NCBI RefSeq assembly: GCF_000424685.1
Contig: NZ_AUKJ01000016.1
Coordinates: 248,001 to 312,000, forward strand
Reading direction: 5' to 3'
DNA length: 64,000 nucleotides
DNA from: Methylococcus capsulatus str. Texas = ATCC 19069
Lineage (GTDB): Bacteria; Pseudomonadota; Gammaproteobacteria; Methylococcales; Methylococcaceae
Program-made: the position numbers and the translations under genes
Notes under the pieces: model-generated
Seen by the model: only the letters and a program-made list of their open reading frames with translations
What the model was told of the DNA's origin: nothing
Database searches by the model: none
Shown: positions 44,089 through 55,041 of the stretch, in pieces
How positions within the stretch are numbered: position 1 is the stretch's first letter
Layout: each line of letters begins with the position of its first letter

Positions 44089-45159
44089 CTAGGGGCGGCG
44101 TCTGAAGGCGGCGAGGGCGGCGAAGAGGACGACCAGGGGAGGTGTTACCATCGTCAGTGGGGCATTCACTTCGTAGACCAGTCCCAGATGGGACACCATT
44201 CTGTTGGTCAGATAAAAGCCGAGGCCGATCGTGACGCCGATCACGATCCGTTGCCCGCTGCTGACGTCACGGCGGGCGTTGAACACGAAAGGGATGGCCA
44301 GCAGGAGCATGGCCAGCGTGATGAGCGGGTTGACCATGCGTCCCCAGAAGGCTTGCTCCACGGCCAGCGATTTCTGCGCGTTTTCGGTCTGATAGGCCAT
44401 GTACTTGGCGAGGTCCTGTGCCGACAGGTTTTCCGGACGGACGATGAACACGTCGAGCATGTCCGGGGATAGGACGGAGGACCAATCCTCCTGTTCCTTG
44501 TGTTCGGCGATGGCGGCGTTCCCCGCGGGGTCGAAGCGGGTGAGGCCGATGTCCTCGAGTTTCCAGATGCCGCGGTCGAAACTGGCGCGCGCGGCATGCA
44601 TGGCCAAGGCCGGGCGGCCGTCCGGCGATATTTCGAAGATGTGGATGTCGCCCAGGCGTTCCTGGTTCTCGATTTCCCGGACGTTGACGTAAACGTTACC
44701 GTCCCGGATCCAGACTCCGTACTTGGTCTGGGAGGCGACCTGTTGGCGGGTTGCGGTGGCCTTGAGCATCTGGGCGGCCCGTTCCGCCGGCGGAATGACG
44801 TATTCGCTGATGACGACCGATATCAGCGAGATCACGATGCCCGCCCGCAGGACCGCCCAGACGATGCGACCCCGGGAAACGCCGGCGGCCTGCATCGCCA
44901 CCAGTTCATGGTTGTTTGCCATGTTGCCGAGCACCACCAGGCCGCCGATCAGTGCGCCGGAAGGGATGAGTTCGTACAGGCTGTGGGGCGAGGTCAGCGT
45001 CAGATAGAGGAAGATGCTGCCCAGCCCGTAGTTGCCCTCACCCAGGTCGCGCAGTTCGTCGGCGAAGGTGAAGAAATTCAGGAGGGCGAGGAGGACCAGG
45101 GCAGCGAATGCCGCCCCCTTGATGACTTCCCAGCCGATGTAGCGGTTCAGCGTATTCAT
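44089..45159 (-). CDS. lptG: LPS export ABC transporter permease LptG
   Basis: A 356-residue inner-membrane subunit of the LptB2FG complex that extracts lipopolysaccharide from the inner membrane. It has six membrane helices (three at each end) with a periplasmic beta-jellyroll between, beginning LNRYIGWEVIKGAAFAALVLLALLNFF. Motifs GNMANNHELVAMQAAGVSRGRIV and PLITLAMLLLAIPFVF are typical of YjgP/YjgQ. Its start overlaps the lptF stop by four bases, so the two are translationally coupled, as usual. Confidence 0.93.
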   Translation of the reverse strand: MNTLNRYIGWEVIKGAAFAALVLLALLNFFTFADELRDLGEGNYGLGSIFLYLTLTSPHSLYELIPSGALIGGLVVLGNMANNHELVAMQAAGVSRGRIVWAVLRAGIVISLISVVISEYVIPPAERAAQMLKATATRQQVASQTKYGVWIRDGNVYVNVREIENQERLGDIHIFEISPDGRPALAMHAARASFDRGIWKLEDIGLTRFDPAGNAAIAEHKEQEDWSSVLSPDMLDVFIVRPENLSAQDLAKYMAYQTENAQKSLAVEQAFWGRMVNPLITLAMLLLAIPFVFNARRDVSSGQRIVIGVTIGLGFYLTNRMVSHLGLVYEVNAPLTMVTPPLVVLFAALAAFRRRP

Positions 45160-46292
45160 CGGCGGCCCAGCGCCGTGTCGCGCACCCAGCGCCAGCCGCT
45201 ATTGCGGGCCAGGAGGACGGACGTGGCGAGCAGCATCACGGCATAGATGCCGGCGTAGCTCGTCCACACCGATAGCTTGCCGGTGGCGAGCAGACCCTGC
45301 GATATCTTCTGCAGGTTCTCGTAGATGATGTAGATCAGGAAGGCGCTGATGAGATTGCCCCAGACGCCGCCGCGCGGCGAGGTCCGTGCGATCGGCACTG
45401 CCAGTAGGGTTAGGGTGAAGGTGCCCAGCGGTACCGCCAGACGGCGCTGGAGTTCGGCGAGTTCGCGTGGCCGGCCCGACATCCACAGATGCAGGCTGTC
45501 CGCGGCTTCGCGCTTGAGCGCCGCCTGGCTGCCCTCGGGCGGGTTGATTCGCACGCCATAGGCCTGAAATTCGTTGAGCACGAAATCGGCACGTCCAGGT
45601 ACGCCCTGGTAGCGGCGGCCGTTGTTCAGGACCACGAAATGGTCGCCCACGTCGTTGATTTCCATGTGACCGCTTTCGGCGATGACGATACCGGTTTCGT
45701 CGCCGCGACGGCTTTGCGCGAAAACCCGGCTCATGGTCTTGTCCGTGTTCAGCTGCTCGGCGTACAGCACCACGTCGCCCTGGCTGAATTCGTTGAACCG
45801 GCCGGCCTTGATGCCACGCACGTCGGCGCCTTTCTCGTCCTTACTGATGAGTTCCTGGCTCAAGCGTTCGGACCATGGCATCGCCTGCAGGGAAAGGAAT
45901 GCGCCCAGTACGCAGACCGGCCCGGCGAACAGCAGGATGGAGCGGTAAATCCTGAGGGGACCGACGCCCGCGCAGGCGAACACCGTCATCTCGTTGTCGC
46001 GGTACATGCGTCCGAGCACCATCAGTACACTGAGGAACACCGAGGCCGGCAGGAGGGAGGCGAGGGTGACGACGACCTTCAGGCCCAGCAGGGTGAAGAT
46101 CGTGTCAGTGGCGACTTCGCCTTCGATCGCGCGCGCCAGAATGGCCAGGAACTTGCGGCTGACGACGATGGTCACCAGAACGAACAGCACCGCGAGCAGG
46201 GTCTTGGCCAGCTCGCCTGCAATCAAACGGTCGATCGTCGGGAGTCCGAAGGAACGGCGTGCTTTTCCGGGTTCAAAAGGCGGCGGATTCAT
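45156..46292 (-). CDS. lptF: LPS export ABC transporter permease LptF
   Basis: A 378-residue partner of LptG with the same six-helix plus jellyroll layout. It shows IDRLIAGELAKTLLAVLFVLV at the N-terminus, GRMYRDNEMTVFACAGVGPLRIYRS as the coupling-helix region and LAVPLGTFTLTLLAVPIA near the C-terminal helices. It forms the first gene of lptFG and is divergent from pepA across an 82-base spacer, the usual gammaproteobacterial arrangement. Confidence 0.93.
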   Translation of the reverse strand: MNPPPFEPGKARRSFGLPTIDRLIAGELAKTLLAVLFVLVTIVVSRKFLAILARAIEGEVATDTIFTLLGLKVVVTLASLLPASVFLSVLMVLGRMYRDNEMTVFACAGVGPLRIYRSILLFAGPVCVLGAFLSLQAMPWSERLSQELISKDEKGADVRGIKAGRFNEFSQGDVVLYAEQLNTDKTMSRVFAQSRRGDETGIVIAESGHMEINDVGDHFVVLNNGRRYQGVPGRADFVLNEFQAYGVRINPPEGSQAALKREAADSLHLWMSGRPRELAELQRRLAVPLGTFTLTLLAVPIARTSPRGGVWGNLISAFLIYIIYENLQKISQGLLATGKLSVWTSYAGIYAVMLLATSVLLARNSGWRWVRDTALGRR

Positions 46293-46374
46293 ACTAACCT
46301 AGCAGCTTTTCCGGCGGCTGGGCTGCGTGTGGACGCGGCGGTGCCGGGCGACTAAAAAGCAGGCGGATGATAGC

Positions 46375-47868
46375 ATGGAGTATTCGACAAGAACTGACAC
46401 GCTGGAGCGGCTTTCGACCGATTGTCTGATCGTGGGCGTGTTCCAGAAGCGTAAACTCGCACCCACGGCCGAGGCGCTGGATGCGCTGTTCGACGGGCTG
46501 CTGGCCAGGCTGCTCAAGCGCGATGACGTGGAAGGCAAGGCCGGCGATACCCTGCTGGTCAACCATGTGCCGGGCGGCCGGATCGACCGGGTGCTGCTGG
46601 TCGGGCTGGGGAAACGCGAGGAGCTGAACGTCGCCGCCTATCGTAAAAGTCTGGCGGCGGCGTTCAAGGTGTTGAAGGAATCCGGCGCCAAGCATGCGGT
46701 GTCGGCTCTGCACGAGGTGGAGGTTGGCCAGCGGGGGGCGGACTGGAAGATCCGTCAGGCCATCGAGCTGCTGGAAAGCGGGCTCTACCGCTTCCGGGAG
46801 ATGAAGGGGGAGTCTGCCGAAGACCATCCGCCCCGCCTGTCCCGGCTGCAATTCCTGTTGGCCTCCGATCAGGATGCGGCCCCGGTCGAAACGGGAATCC
46901 GGGAGGGTCAGGCGATCGCCCACGGCATGACCCTGGCCCGCAACCTGGGCAATCTTCCGGGGAACGTCTGCACACCCGCTTACCTCGCCGAACAGGCGCT
47001 GAAGCTCGGCAAGGAATACAAGAAGCTGAAGGTTTCGGTGCTGGAAGAGAGCGACATGGAGGAACTGGGTATGGGAGCCTTGCTGTCGGTGGCGCGCGGC
47101 AGCCGCCAGCCGGCCAAGCTGATCGTCCTGGAATACCGTGGTGCCGGCGGCAAGGCCAGGCCTTATGTCCTCATCGGCAAGGGTCTGACCTTCGATGCGG
47201 GAGGTATTTCCCTGAAGCCTGCCGCCAACATGGACGAGATGAAATACGACATGTGCGGGGGCGCCGGCGTCATCGGCGCGATCCAGGCGGTGGCGGAGAT
47301 GGGGCTGCCGTTGAACGTGGTCGGTCTGGTGCCGGCTTCCGAGAATCTGCCGGATGGCAATGCCAACAAGCCCGGCGACATCGTCAGGAGCATGGCCGGC
47401 ATCACCGTCGAGATCCTCAATACCGACGCGGAAGGGCGCCTCATCCTGTGTGACGCGCTGACCTATGCCAAGCGTTTCGACCCCGTCGCGGTGATCGACG
47501 TGGCGACCCTGACCGGGGCTTGTATCGTGGCGCTGGGGCGTCATCCCAGCGGCCTGATGGGCAATGACGACGCGCTGTGCGAGCAGTTGACCCGGGCCGG
47601 CGAAACCACCTGGGACCGGGTCTGGCGCATGCCGATCTGGGACGATTACCAGGAACAGCTCAAGTCCAATTTCGCCGATGTCGCCAACATCGGTGGGCCG
47701 GATGGCGGCAGCATCACCGCCGCCTGCTTCCTGTCGCGGTTCGCCAAAGACTTCAAATGGGCGCATCTCGACATCGCGGGGACGGCCTGGAAAACGGGAG
47801 CCGACAAGGGCGCTACCGGCCGTCCGGTGCCGCTCCTGGTGCAATACCTCATCGACCGGGCGGCATGA
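46375..47868 (+). CDS. pepA: Leucyl aminopeptidase PepA (M17)
   Basis: A 497-residue dimetal aminopeptidase (E. coli PepA 503). The catalytic domain shows [26 protein letters not shown] with metal and active-site Lys/Asp residues, and the family signature [10 protein letters not shown]. The N-terminal [23 protein letters not shown] aligns with E. coli PepA and fixes the start at 46375. PepA also acts as a DNA-binding accessory factor in some species. It overlaps holC by four bases, giving the conserved pepA-holC-valS order. Confidence 0.95.
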   Translation: MEYSTRTDTLERLSTDCLIVGVFQKRKLAPTAEALDALFDGLLARLLKRDDVEGKAGDTLLVNHVPGGRIDRVLLVGLGKREELNVAAYRKSLAAAFKVLKESGAKHAVSALHEVEVGQRGADWKIRQAIELLESGLYRFREMKGESAEDHPPRLSRLQFLLASDQDAAPVETGIREGQAIAHGMTLARNLGNLPGNVCTPAYLAEQALKLGKEYKKLKVSVLEESDMEELGMGALLSVARGSRQPAKLIVLEYRGAGGKARPYVLIGKGLTFDAGGISLKPAANMDEMKYDMCGGAGVIGAIQAVAEMGLPLNVVGLVPASENLPDGNANKPGDIVRSMAGITVEILNTDAEGRLILCDALTYAKRFDPVAVIDVATLTGACIVALGRHPSGLMGNDDALCEQLTRAGETTWDRVWRMPIWDDYQEQLKSNFADVANIGGPDGGSITAACFLSRFAKDFKWAHLDIAGTAWKTGADKGATGRPVPLLVQYLIDRAA

Positions 47869-48323
47869 CCCGGGTCGATTTCTATCTGCTGCCGGCCGGT
47901 GAAAGCCTGTTGTCCTACGCCTGCCGGCTGACCGAGAAGGCCTACCGCCAAGGACACACGGTGTTCCTGGTGACGGATACCGATGACGAGGCGGCGCAAC
48001 TGGACGACATGCTGTGGACTTTCCGGCAGGGCAGTTTCGTCCCACACCGCGCAGTGACCGGTCACACGGCTGCCGGCCCTTGTCCGGTGGCGGTGGGCCG
48101 GGAACCGCCCGTCGGGTTCGACGATGTGATGATCAATCTGGGTTCTGCCGTGCCCGAGGCATTCCGCCGCTTCCGGCGCGTGATCGAGCTGGTCGGGCCG
48201 GATGATGCCGCGCGGGCACTCAAGCGCGAACATTTCCGCCATTATCGGAGCGAGGGGCTGAGCCCCACCATGGTCGACCTCGAAGCCGAGGCGAGCCCCT
48301 TCCGGCGGGTTGGATATCATTAA
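47865..48323 (+). CDS. holC: DNA polymerase III chi subunit HolC
   Basis: A 152-residue clamp-loader accessory subunit. It starts [21 protein letters not shown]; the Rossmann-like core includes [13 protein letters not shown] and the conserved [16 protein letters not shown]. In E. coli chi links the clamp loader to single-strand-binding protein. The C-terminus has [18 protein letters not shown]. It is coupled to pepA by an ATGA overlap. Confidence 0.92.
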   Translation: MTRVDFYLLPAGESLLSYACRLTEKAYRQGHTVFLVTDTDDEAAQLDDMLWTFRQGSFVPHRAVTGHTAAGPCPVAVGREPPVGFDDVMINLGSAVPEAFRRFRRVIELVGPDDAARALKREHFRHYRSEGLSPTMVDLEAEASPFRRVGYH

Positions 48324-48390
48324 CAATATTATAATTGCTGGAAAACGCCGGCTTCGACGCCGACCGGCTTCGCTCATCTCTTTGAAATCC

Positions 48391-51156
48391 ATGGACAAAG
48401 TCTACGAACCCCACGCCATCGAACAGCGCTGGTATCAGCACTGGGAGGCATCCGGCTTCTTCGCCCCGGTGGGCGAGGGCGCGCCTTACTGCATCATGAT
48501 CCCGCCGCCCAATGTCACCGGCAGCCTGCACATGGGGCACGCCTTTCAGGACACGGTGATGGATGTCCTCATCCGGTACCACCGCATGAAGGGCGACCGC
48601 ACCCTCTGGCAGGCCGGTACCGACCACGCCGGCATCGCCACCCAGATGGTGGTGGAGCGCCAGCTCGCCGGCGTCGGTCAGACCCGCCACGATTTGGGCC
48701 GCGAGGCGTTCATCGAGCGGGTCTGGCAATGGAAGGAGACTTCCGGCGGCACCATCACCCGTCAGCTCCGCCGCATGGGAGCCTCGCTGGACTGGTCGCG
48801 CGAGCGTTTCACTCTGGACGAGGGGTTGTCGCGGGCCGTGCGAGAGGTATTCGTCCGCCTCTACGAGGAGGGACTCATTTATCGCGGCAAACGCCTGGTG
48901 AACTGGGACCCGGTGCTGCATACCGCCGTGTCCGATCTGGAAGTGATCTCCGAGGAGGAGCAGGGGCATCTCTGGCACATGCGCTACCCACTGGCCGATG
49001 GCAGCGGCCATCTGGTGGTGGCGACCACCCGGCCGGAAACCATGCTCGGCGACACTGCGGTGGCGGTACATCCGGAGGACGAGCGCTACCGCCACCTGAT
49101 CGGCCATTCGGTCCGGCTGCCGCTCACCGGCCGCGAGATCCCGGTGATAGGCGACACGTATGTGGATCCCGAATTCGGCTCTGGCTGTGTCAAGATCACC
49201 CCGGCCCATGACTTCAACGACTACGCCATCGGCGTGCGCCACGCCCTGCCGATGATCAGCATATTCGATCAGGGCGCGGCGATTCTTCCGAGGGCGGATA
49301 TTCCCGCCAAGTACCACGGCCTCGACCGCTACGAGGCGCGCGACCTGGTTGTCCATGATCTCAACGAACTCGGTCTGATCGAGAAGATCGAAGGGCACCG
49401 GCTGATGGTGCCGCGCGGGGACCGTACCGGCGTGGTGGTCGAGCCATTCCTGACCGATCAGTGGTTCGTCAAGGCCGGTCCCCTGGCCGGGCCGGCCATC
49501 AAGGCCGTGGAGGAGGGGCGCATCCGCTTCGTGCCGGAAAACTGGAGCAACACCTATTACCAGTGGATGTACAACATCCAGGACTGGTGCATCAGCCGGC
49601 AGATCTGGTGGGGACACCGCATTCCGGCCTGGTACGACGGCGAAGGCCGGGTCTACGTCGGCCGTTCCGAGGAGGAAGTCCGCGCGAAGCATGGCCTCGA
49701 TGCGTCCATCCCCCTGCGGCAGGACGAAGACGTGTTGGACACCTGGTTTTCCTCCGCCCTGTGGCCGTTCTCCACCCTGGGCTGGCCCGAGCGCAAGCCG
49801 GAACTCGACACCTTCTATCCCACCAGCGTCCTGGTCACGGGTTTCGACATCATCTTCTTCTGGGTGGCCCGGATGATCATGATGGGCCTCAAGTTCATGG
49901 GTGACGTACCGTTCCGTGAGGTCTACATCCATGGGCTGGTGCGCGATGCCGAAGGCCAGAAGATGTCCAAGTCCAAGGGCAACGTGCTGGACCCCATCGA
50001 CCTGATCGACGGCATCTCGTTGGAGGATCTGGTCGCGAAGAGGACCCAGGGGTTGATGCAGCCGCAGATGGCTGCGCGGATCGAGAAGCGCACCCGCCAG
50101 GACTTCCCCGAGGGCATTCCGTCCTATGGCACCGACGCACTGCGCTTCACCTTCGCCTCGCTGGCGTCCACCGGCCGCGACATCCGTTTCGACCTGAAAC
50201 GGGTGGAGGGTTGCCGCAACTTCTGCAACAAGCTGTGGAACGCGGCGCGTTATGTGCTGATGAACACCGAAGGGCAGGATTGCGGCTCGGGCGGCAGCGC
50301 CTGCAGCTACAGTTTGCCGGACCGCTGGATCAGGAGCCGGTTCCAAGCCGCCGTCGGCACTGTGACCGAGGCGATGGGTCAGTACCGCTTCGATCTGGCG
50401 GCTCAGGCCCTGTACGAGTTCGTCTGGAACGAATACTGCGACTGGTACCTGGAGCTGGCCAAGGTGGTGCTCCAGTCCGGCAACGAGGCCGAACGACGCG
50501 GCACCCGCCAGACGCTGGCGGGGGTTCTGGAGTCCCTGCTGCGGCTGGCACATCCGTTCATGCCGTTCATCACCGAGGAGATCTGGACCCGGGTGGCGCC
50601 GCTGACGGGAGCATTCGCGCCCACGATCATGCGGCAAAGCTATCCTGAAGTCGATCCGGCTCTCGCTGATCCCGAGGCCGAGCGTGAAATGGCCTGGGTG
50701 ATGGAGGTGATCCTGGGAGTGCGCCGCATCCGGGCGGAAATGAACCTCGCTCCGGCCCGGCCGCTGCCGGTGCTGCTGAGTCACGGCACCGGCCAGGACC
50801 GGGTCTGGTCGGCACGTTCGGGCCCGCTGCTGGAGAAACTGGCACGGCTGGAAAGCCTGAACTGGCTCGCGCCGGGCCAGCCCGAACCGGAAGCGGCGAT
50901 CGCCCTGGTGGGCGAGCTGCGCGTCCTCATCCCAATGCGGGGCCTGATCGACAAGGAGGCCGAGCTGACCAGGCTGGACAAGGAAATCCAGCGCCTGGGC
51001 AAGGAGCTGCCGCGGCTGGAAGGCAAGCTCGGCGATGCCTCTTTCCTGAGCAAGGCGCCGCCGGCGGTGGTGGAAAAAGAGAAGGCCCGTCTGGCCGATC
51101 TGCAGGCCGGTCTGGCTTCTCTGGTCGCCCAGAAAGAACGTATTCAGGCGCTGTGA
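48391..51156 (+). CDS. valS: Valyl-tRNA synthetase
   Basis: A 921-residue class I aminoacyl-tRNA synthetase. The HIGH-type motif is [14 protein letters not shown] and the KMSKS loop is QKMSKSKGN. The editing domain includes [19 protein letters not shown]. The C-terminal anticodon-binding domain ends in an arm of charged heptads ([19 protein letters not shown]), the ValS tRNA-binding coiled coil. The start at [14 protein letters not shown] is chosen by family; the frame is open 27 codons earlier with a TTG overlapping holC. No strong ribosome site precedes the ATG. Confidence 0.95.
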   Translation: MDKVYEPHAIEQRWYQHWEASGFFAPVGEGAPYCIMIPPPNVTGSLHMGHAFQDTVMDVLIRYHRMKGDRTLWQAGTDHAGIATQMVVERQLAGVGQTRHDLGREAFIERVWQWKETSGGTITRQLRRMGASLDWSRERFTLDEGLSRAVREVFVRLYEEGLIYRGKRLVNWDPVLHTAVSDLEVISEEEQGHLWHMRYPLADGSGHLVVATTRPETMLGDTAVAVHPEDERYRHLIGHSVRLPLTGREIPVIGDTYVDPEFGSGCVKITPAHDFNDYAIGVRHALPMISIFDQGAAILPRADIPAKYHGLDRYEARDLVVHDLNELGLIEKIEGHRLMVPRGDRTGVVVEPFLTDQWFVKAGPLAGPAIKAVEEGRIRFVPENWSNTYYQWMYNIQDWCISRQIWWGHRIPAWYDGEGRVYVGRSEEEVRAKHGLDASIPLRQDEDVLDTWFSSALWPFSTLGWPERKPELDTFYPTSVLVTGFDIIFFWVARMIMMGLKFMGDVPFREVYIHGLVRDAEGQKMSKSKGNVLDPIDLIDGISLEDLVAKRTQGLMQPQMAARIEKRTRQDFPEGIPSYGTDALRFTFASLASTGRDIRFDLKRVEGCRNFCNKLWNAARYVLMNTEGQDCGSGGSACSYSLPDRWIRSRFQAAVGTVTEAMGQYRFDLAAQALYEFVWNEYCDWYLELAKVVLQSGNEAERRGTRQTLAGVLESLLRLAHPFMPFITEEIWTRVAPLTGAFAPTIMRQSYPEVDPALADPEAEREMAWVMEVILGVRRIRAEMNLAPARPLPVLLSHGTGQDRVWSARSGPLLEKLARLESLNWLAPGQPEPEAAIALVGELRVLIPMRGLIDKEAELTRLDKEIQRLGKELPRLEGKLGDASFLSKAPPAVVEKEKARLADLQAGLASLVAQKERIQAL

Positions 51157-51205
51157 TGGTCCCGTCCGATTCACGATCGGCGGGGTTCGGGGGAATGGCC
51201 TGAGC

Positions 51206-52921
51206 ATGGCGGCGGTTTCCGGCGTCCAGCAGCTGAGCGGTCTGGCGAAAAGCCTGGTCAAGGCCCAGTTGCTTTCGGAGGCGGACGCCCAGGCGTACTT
51301 CGAGGATGCGCGCAGGAAGAACACCCCTTTCGTCAGCTATCTCGTCGCCAACAAGATCCTGGACGGTCTCCAGATCGCCCAGGTCGCCCACCAGGAGTTC
51401 GGGCTGCCCCTGCTCGATCTGGACGCAGTCGTCTTCGACATTCCCCCCACGCAGTGGGTCGGCGAGAAGCTGATACGCCGCCATCACATCCTGCCCTTGC
51501 TGCGACGGGGGAATCACCTCTTCGTCGCGGTCTCGGATCCGACCAATTTCCTGGGACTGGATGAAATCACTTTCCAGACCCGTCTCGTCACCGACTGTGT
51601 CCTGGTCGAGGAGAACAAGCTTTCGCGCTGCATCGAGGCGGTCCTGGATGCGGCGGATACCAGCCTGAAGCAGCTGCTCGAAGAGGATCTGGACAGTCTG
51701 CAGATCACCGCCGGGGACGACGAAGGCCCGCACGCCGAGCCGGAAATCTCCGGTATCGACGATGCGCCGATCGTGCGCTTCGTCAACCGCCTTCTGCTGG
51801 ACGCGGTGCGGAAGGGGGCCTCGGACATCCATATCGAGCCTTACGAAAAGTTCCTGCGCATCCGCTTCCGGCACGACGGCATCCTGCATGAGGTGGCGAA
51901 TCCGCCGCCTGCGCTGGGCGTCAAGATCTGCGCTCGCATCAAAGTGATGTCGCGCATGGATATCGCGGAACACCGCATTCCCCAGGACGGACGCATCAAG
52001 ATGACGCTGTCGCGCTCCCGCGCCATCGATTTCCGCGTCAATACCTGTCCGACGCTGTTCGGGGAAAAGATCGTGCTGCGTATCCTCGATCCGAGCTCGG
52101 CCCAGATCGGCGTCGAAATGCTGGGATTCGAGCCGGAACAGCGGGACAATTTCCTGCGTGCGCTGGAAAAGCCCTATGGCATGATCCTGGTTACCGGCCC
52201 CACCGGCAGCGGTAAGACCGTTACCCTCTACACCGGTCTGAACCTCCTCAACCGCGTCGAAGCGAACATCTCCACGGTGGAGGACCCGGTCGAGATCACA
52301 GTGCCGGGGATCAACCAGGTCAATGTCAATTACAAGACCGGCCTCACTTTCGCCGAGGCGCTGCGGGCGTTTCTGCGCCAGGACCCTGACATCATCATGG
52401 TGGGCGAGATCCGCGACCTGGAAACCGCCGAAATCGCCGTCAAGGCGGCCCAGACCGGGCATCTGGTGCTGTCGACCCTGCATACCAACGATGCCCCGCA
52501 GACCTTGAACCGTCTGATGCAGATGGGGATCCCCGCGTTCAACATCGCCTCCTCCGTGCTGCTGATCATGGCGCAGCGGCTGGCCCGCCGGCTTTGTCCG
52601 CGGTGCAAGCGGGAGGAGAAAGTGCCGCCCGAGGTCCTGCTCGCCTCCGGCTTCCGGGAGGAAGACATCGGCAATTTCACGCTGTTCGGGCCGGCGGGCT
52701 GCGATCAATGTGTGAAGGGCTACAAGGGGCGGGTCGGCATTTACCAGGTCATGCCGATTTCGGAAGAAATCAACCGCATCATCCTGGAGGGAGGGAACGT
52801 GATGGCCCTGACCGAGCAGGCGCATGCGGAAGGTATCGCGGATCTGAGGGAGTCTGGCTTGAAGAAGGTGAAGGCGGGTATCACCAGCCTCGAGGAAATC
52901 GACCGCGTGACGAGGGACTGA
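51206..52921 (+). CDS. pilB: Type IV pilus assembly ATPase PilB
   Basis: A 571-residue cytoplasmic hexameric ATPase powering pilus extension. An N-terminal MshEN-type domain (LSGLAKSLVKAQLLSEADAQ) precedes the ATPase core with Walker A GPTGSGKT, the Asp box, Walker B region PDIIMVGEIRD and His box TGHLVLSTLHTND. A zinc-binding four-cysteine motif is seen as CPRC...CDQC. It is the first gene of pilBCD, with pilC starting 4 bases after its stop. Confidence 0.94.
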   Translation: MAAVSGVQQLSGLAKSLVKAQLLSEADAQAYFEDARRKNTPFVSYLVANKILDGLQIAQVAHQEFGLPLLDLDAVVFDIPPTQWVGEKLIRRHHILPLLRRGNHLFVAVSDPTNFLGLDEITFQTRLVTDCVLVEENKLSRCIEAVLDAADTSLKQLLEEDLDSLQITAGDDEGPHAEPEISGIDDAPIVRFVNRLLLDAVRKGASDIHIEPYEKFLRIRFRHDGILHEVANPPPALGVKICARIKVMSRMDIAEHRIPQDGRIKMTLSRSRAIDFRVNTCPTLFGEKIVLRILDPSSAQIGVEMLGFEPEQRDNFLRALEKPYGMILVTGPTGSGKTVTLYTGLNLLNRVEANISTVEDPVEITVPGINQVNVNYKTGLTFAEALRAFLRQDPDIIMVGEIRDLETAEIAVKAAQTGHLVLSTLHTNDAPQTLNRLMQMGIPAFNIASSVLLIMAQRLARRLCPRCKREEKVPPEVLLASGFREEDIGNFTLFGPAGCDQCVKGYKGRVGIYQVMPISEEINRIILEGGNVMALTEQAHAEGIADLRESGLKKVKAGITSLEEIDRVTRD

Positions 52922-52925
52922 GCAC

Positions 52926-54140
52926 GTGGCGAACCAGGAAACCGCTTTGTTCGTCTGGGAGGGCCTGGACAGGAACGGCAGCCGGACCCGGGGTGAAATC
53001 AGCTCCCGGTCGGAGATCACGGCGCGCACGGAGCTGAGGCGCCAGGGCATCCGCGTCGTCAAGATCAAGAAGAAGCCCAAGCCCCTCTTCAGTGGTCCAC
53101 GCCAGAAGATCACGCCCAAGCACATCGCCGTATTCAGCCGCCAGTTGGCGACCATGCTGTCGGCCGGGGTTCCCCTGGTCCAGGCATTCGACATCGTGGG
53201 CCGCGGCCATGACAATCCGGCCATGCAGGATCTGCTGATGAGCATCAAGGCCGACGTGGAAGCCGGCACGACCCTGGCGGATGCCCTGTCGAAGCACCCG
53301 GTCCATTTCGACGAGCTGTTCTGTAATCTGGTCCGGGCCGGCGAACAGGCCGGCGTGCTGGAAACCTTGTTGCACAAGGTGGCGGACTACAAGGAAAAAA
53401 CCGAGTCCCTCAAGGGCAAGATCAAGAAGGCCTTGGCTTATCCGATCGCCGTCGTCGTGGTTGCGGTGATCGTGACGTCGATCTTGCTGATTTTCGTGGT
53501 GCCGACCTTCGAGGATCTGTTCAAGAGCTTCGGCGCCGATCTGCCGGCCTTCACCCAGATGGTGATCAACCTTTCGCGTTGGCTGCGGGACTGGTGGTAC
53601 GTGGTGTTCGGCTCGCTAGGCGTAGCCGCCGCGGCGTTCGTGAAGGCCCGGCAGCGCTCGCCGGCGTTCAATCATCTGCTGGACCGGCTGGCCTTGGGGC
53701 TGCCGGTCGTCGGCGCCATCCTGCGCAAGGCCGCCGTCGCGCGCTTCGCCCGGACCTTGTCCACCATGTCCGCGGCCGGCGTGCCCCTGGTCGAGGCATT
53801 GCAATCGGTGGCGGGGGCGACCGGAAACATCATCTACGGTGAAGCGGTCATGCGTATGCGCGAAGACGTATCCACCGGCCAGCAGCTCCAGATGTCGATG
53901 CGCCAGGCCAATCTGTTTCCCAACATGGTGATGCAGATGGTGGCGATTGGCGAGGAGTCGGGGGCGCTCGACAGCATGCTGTCCAAGGTCGCCGATTTCT
54001 ACGAGGAAGAAGTGGACAATGCCGTGGATTCGTTGAGCAGCCTGCTCGAACCTTTGATCATGGTGGTTCTGGGCGTGTTGATCGGGGGGCTCGTGATCGC
54101 CATGTATCTGCCGATTTTCAAACTGGGTTCCGTCGTCTGA
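52926..54140 (+). CDS. pilC: Type IV pilus inner-membrane platform protein PilC
   Basis: A 404-residue T2SSF-family protein. Two repeated cytoplasmic domains (FSRQLATMLSAGVPLVQAFDIV, then FARTLSTMSAAGVPLVEALQSV) are separated and followed by membrane helices (around residues 170-195, 220-240 and 375-400). It couples PilB ATPase motion to pilin assembly. The start is GTG at 52926, 4 bases after pilB. Confidence 0.93.
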   Translation: MANQETALFVWEGLDRNGSRTRGEISSRSEITARTELRRQGIRVVKIKKKPKPLFSGPRQKITPKHIAVFSRQLATMLSAGVPLVQAFDIVGRGHDNPAMQDLLMSIKADVEAGTTLADALSKHPVHFDELFCNLVRAGEQAGVLETLLHKVADYKEKTESLKGKIKKALAYPIAVVVVAVIVTSILLIFVVPTFEDLFKSFGADLPAFTQMVINLSRWLRDWWYVVFGSLGVAAAAFVKARQRSPAFNHLLDRLALGLPVVGAILRKAAVARFARTLSTMSAAGVPLVEALQSVAGATGNIIYGEAVMRMREDVSTGQQLQMSMRQANLFPNMVMQMVAIGEESGALDSMLSKVADFYEEEVDNAVDSLSSLLEPLIMVVLGVLIGGLVIAMYLPIFKLGSVV

Positions 54141-54152
54141 AGGGGGGGATCT

Positions 54153-55034
54153 TTGACCGACTTTATGATGTTGTTGCCGACCGGGCCGGCGGGGGTTGCC
54201 CTCTGCGGATCGTTCGGACTGATCATCGGGAGTTTTCTCAACGTGGTCATCCACCGCCTGCCGCTCATGATGGAGCAGGCCTGGCGCAGGGAGTGCGGGG
54301 AGTTGCTCGAGCCCGGCACCGGACGGCCGGTGGGGGAAGCCGAATACAACCTGTGGAGACCCGGATCGCAGTGTCCGCACTGCCAGGCGCCGGTCCGGTT
54401 CTGGCAGAATGTCCCCGTGTTCAGCTATCTTTGGCTGCGTGGCCGTTGTGCCGCTTGCGGCACGGCGATTTCCTGGCGTTATCCTTTGGTCGAAACGCTC
54501 ACGGGGGTGCTGTTCGCAATGGTGGCTTGGCATTTCGGCGCGTCCTGGCAGGCGCTGGCGGCGTGCGCCCTAACGGCTGGCCTGATCGCCCTGGCTTTCA
54601 TCGACCTGGATCACTTGGTACTGCCGGACGACATCACGCTTCCCCTGTTGTGGCTGGGGCTGCTGCTGAATGCCCAAGGCCTCTTCTGCAGTCTGGAGAC
54701 GGCGCTGTACGGTGCCGTTGGAGGCTATCTCCTGCTATGGACGGTGCATCGCGGCTTTCTGCTCCTGACCGGCCGGGAGGGCATGGGGTTCGGCGACTTC
54801 AAGCTACTCGCCATGCTCGGTGCCTGGATGGGGTGGCCGATGCTGCCGGTCATCATCCTGTTCTCATCCATCTCGGGTGCGGTGATCGGTTCGGTTGCGC
54901 TGGCAGTCGGCGGCAAGGGGAGGGACACGCCGATTCCCTTCGGGCCGTTTCTGGCGGCGGGTGGCTGGATCGCCCTGCTGTGGGGAAATGCGCTCAACGA
55001 CGCCTATTGGCGCTGGGCCGCTCCTGGAGGCTAG
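54153..55034 (+). CDS. pilD: Prepilin peptidase / N-methyltransferase PilD
   Basis: A 293-residue inner-membrane aspartic protease that cleaves and methylates prepilins. The N-terminal GSFLNVVIHRLPLMM is followed by the methyltransferase cytoplasmic loop with paired zinc cysteines (CPHC and CAAC). The catalytic aspartates are in LAFIDLDHLVLPDD and GMGFGDFKLLAMLGAW, the TFPP signature. The start is probably TTG at 54153, with ATGs at 54165 and 54168 as alternatives. It lies 12 bases after pilC. Confidence 0.93.
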   Translation: MTDFMMLLPTGPAGVALCGSFGLIIGSFLNVVIHRLPLMMEQAWRRECGELLEPGTGRPVGEAEYNLWRPGSQCPHCQAPVRFWQNVPVFSYLWLRGRCAACGTAISWRYPLVETLTGVLFAMVAWHFGASWQALAACALTAGLIALAFIDLDHLVLPDDITLPLLWLGLLLNAQGLFCSLETALYGAVGGYLLLWTVHRGFLLLTGREGMGFGDFKLLAMLGAWMGWPMLPVIILFSSISGAVIGSVALAVGGKGRDTPIPFGPFLAAGGWIALLWGNALNDAYWRWAAPGG

Positions 55035-55041
55035 CATAACG

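Noticed and set aside
48310-48390. ValS start 27 codons upstream at TTG
   Set aside because: It overlaps the holC end and adds a basic segment absent from the family; [12 protein letters not shown] is the expected N-terminus.
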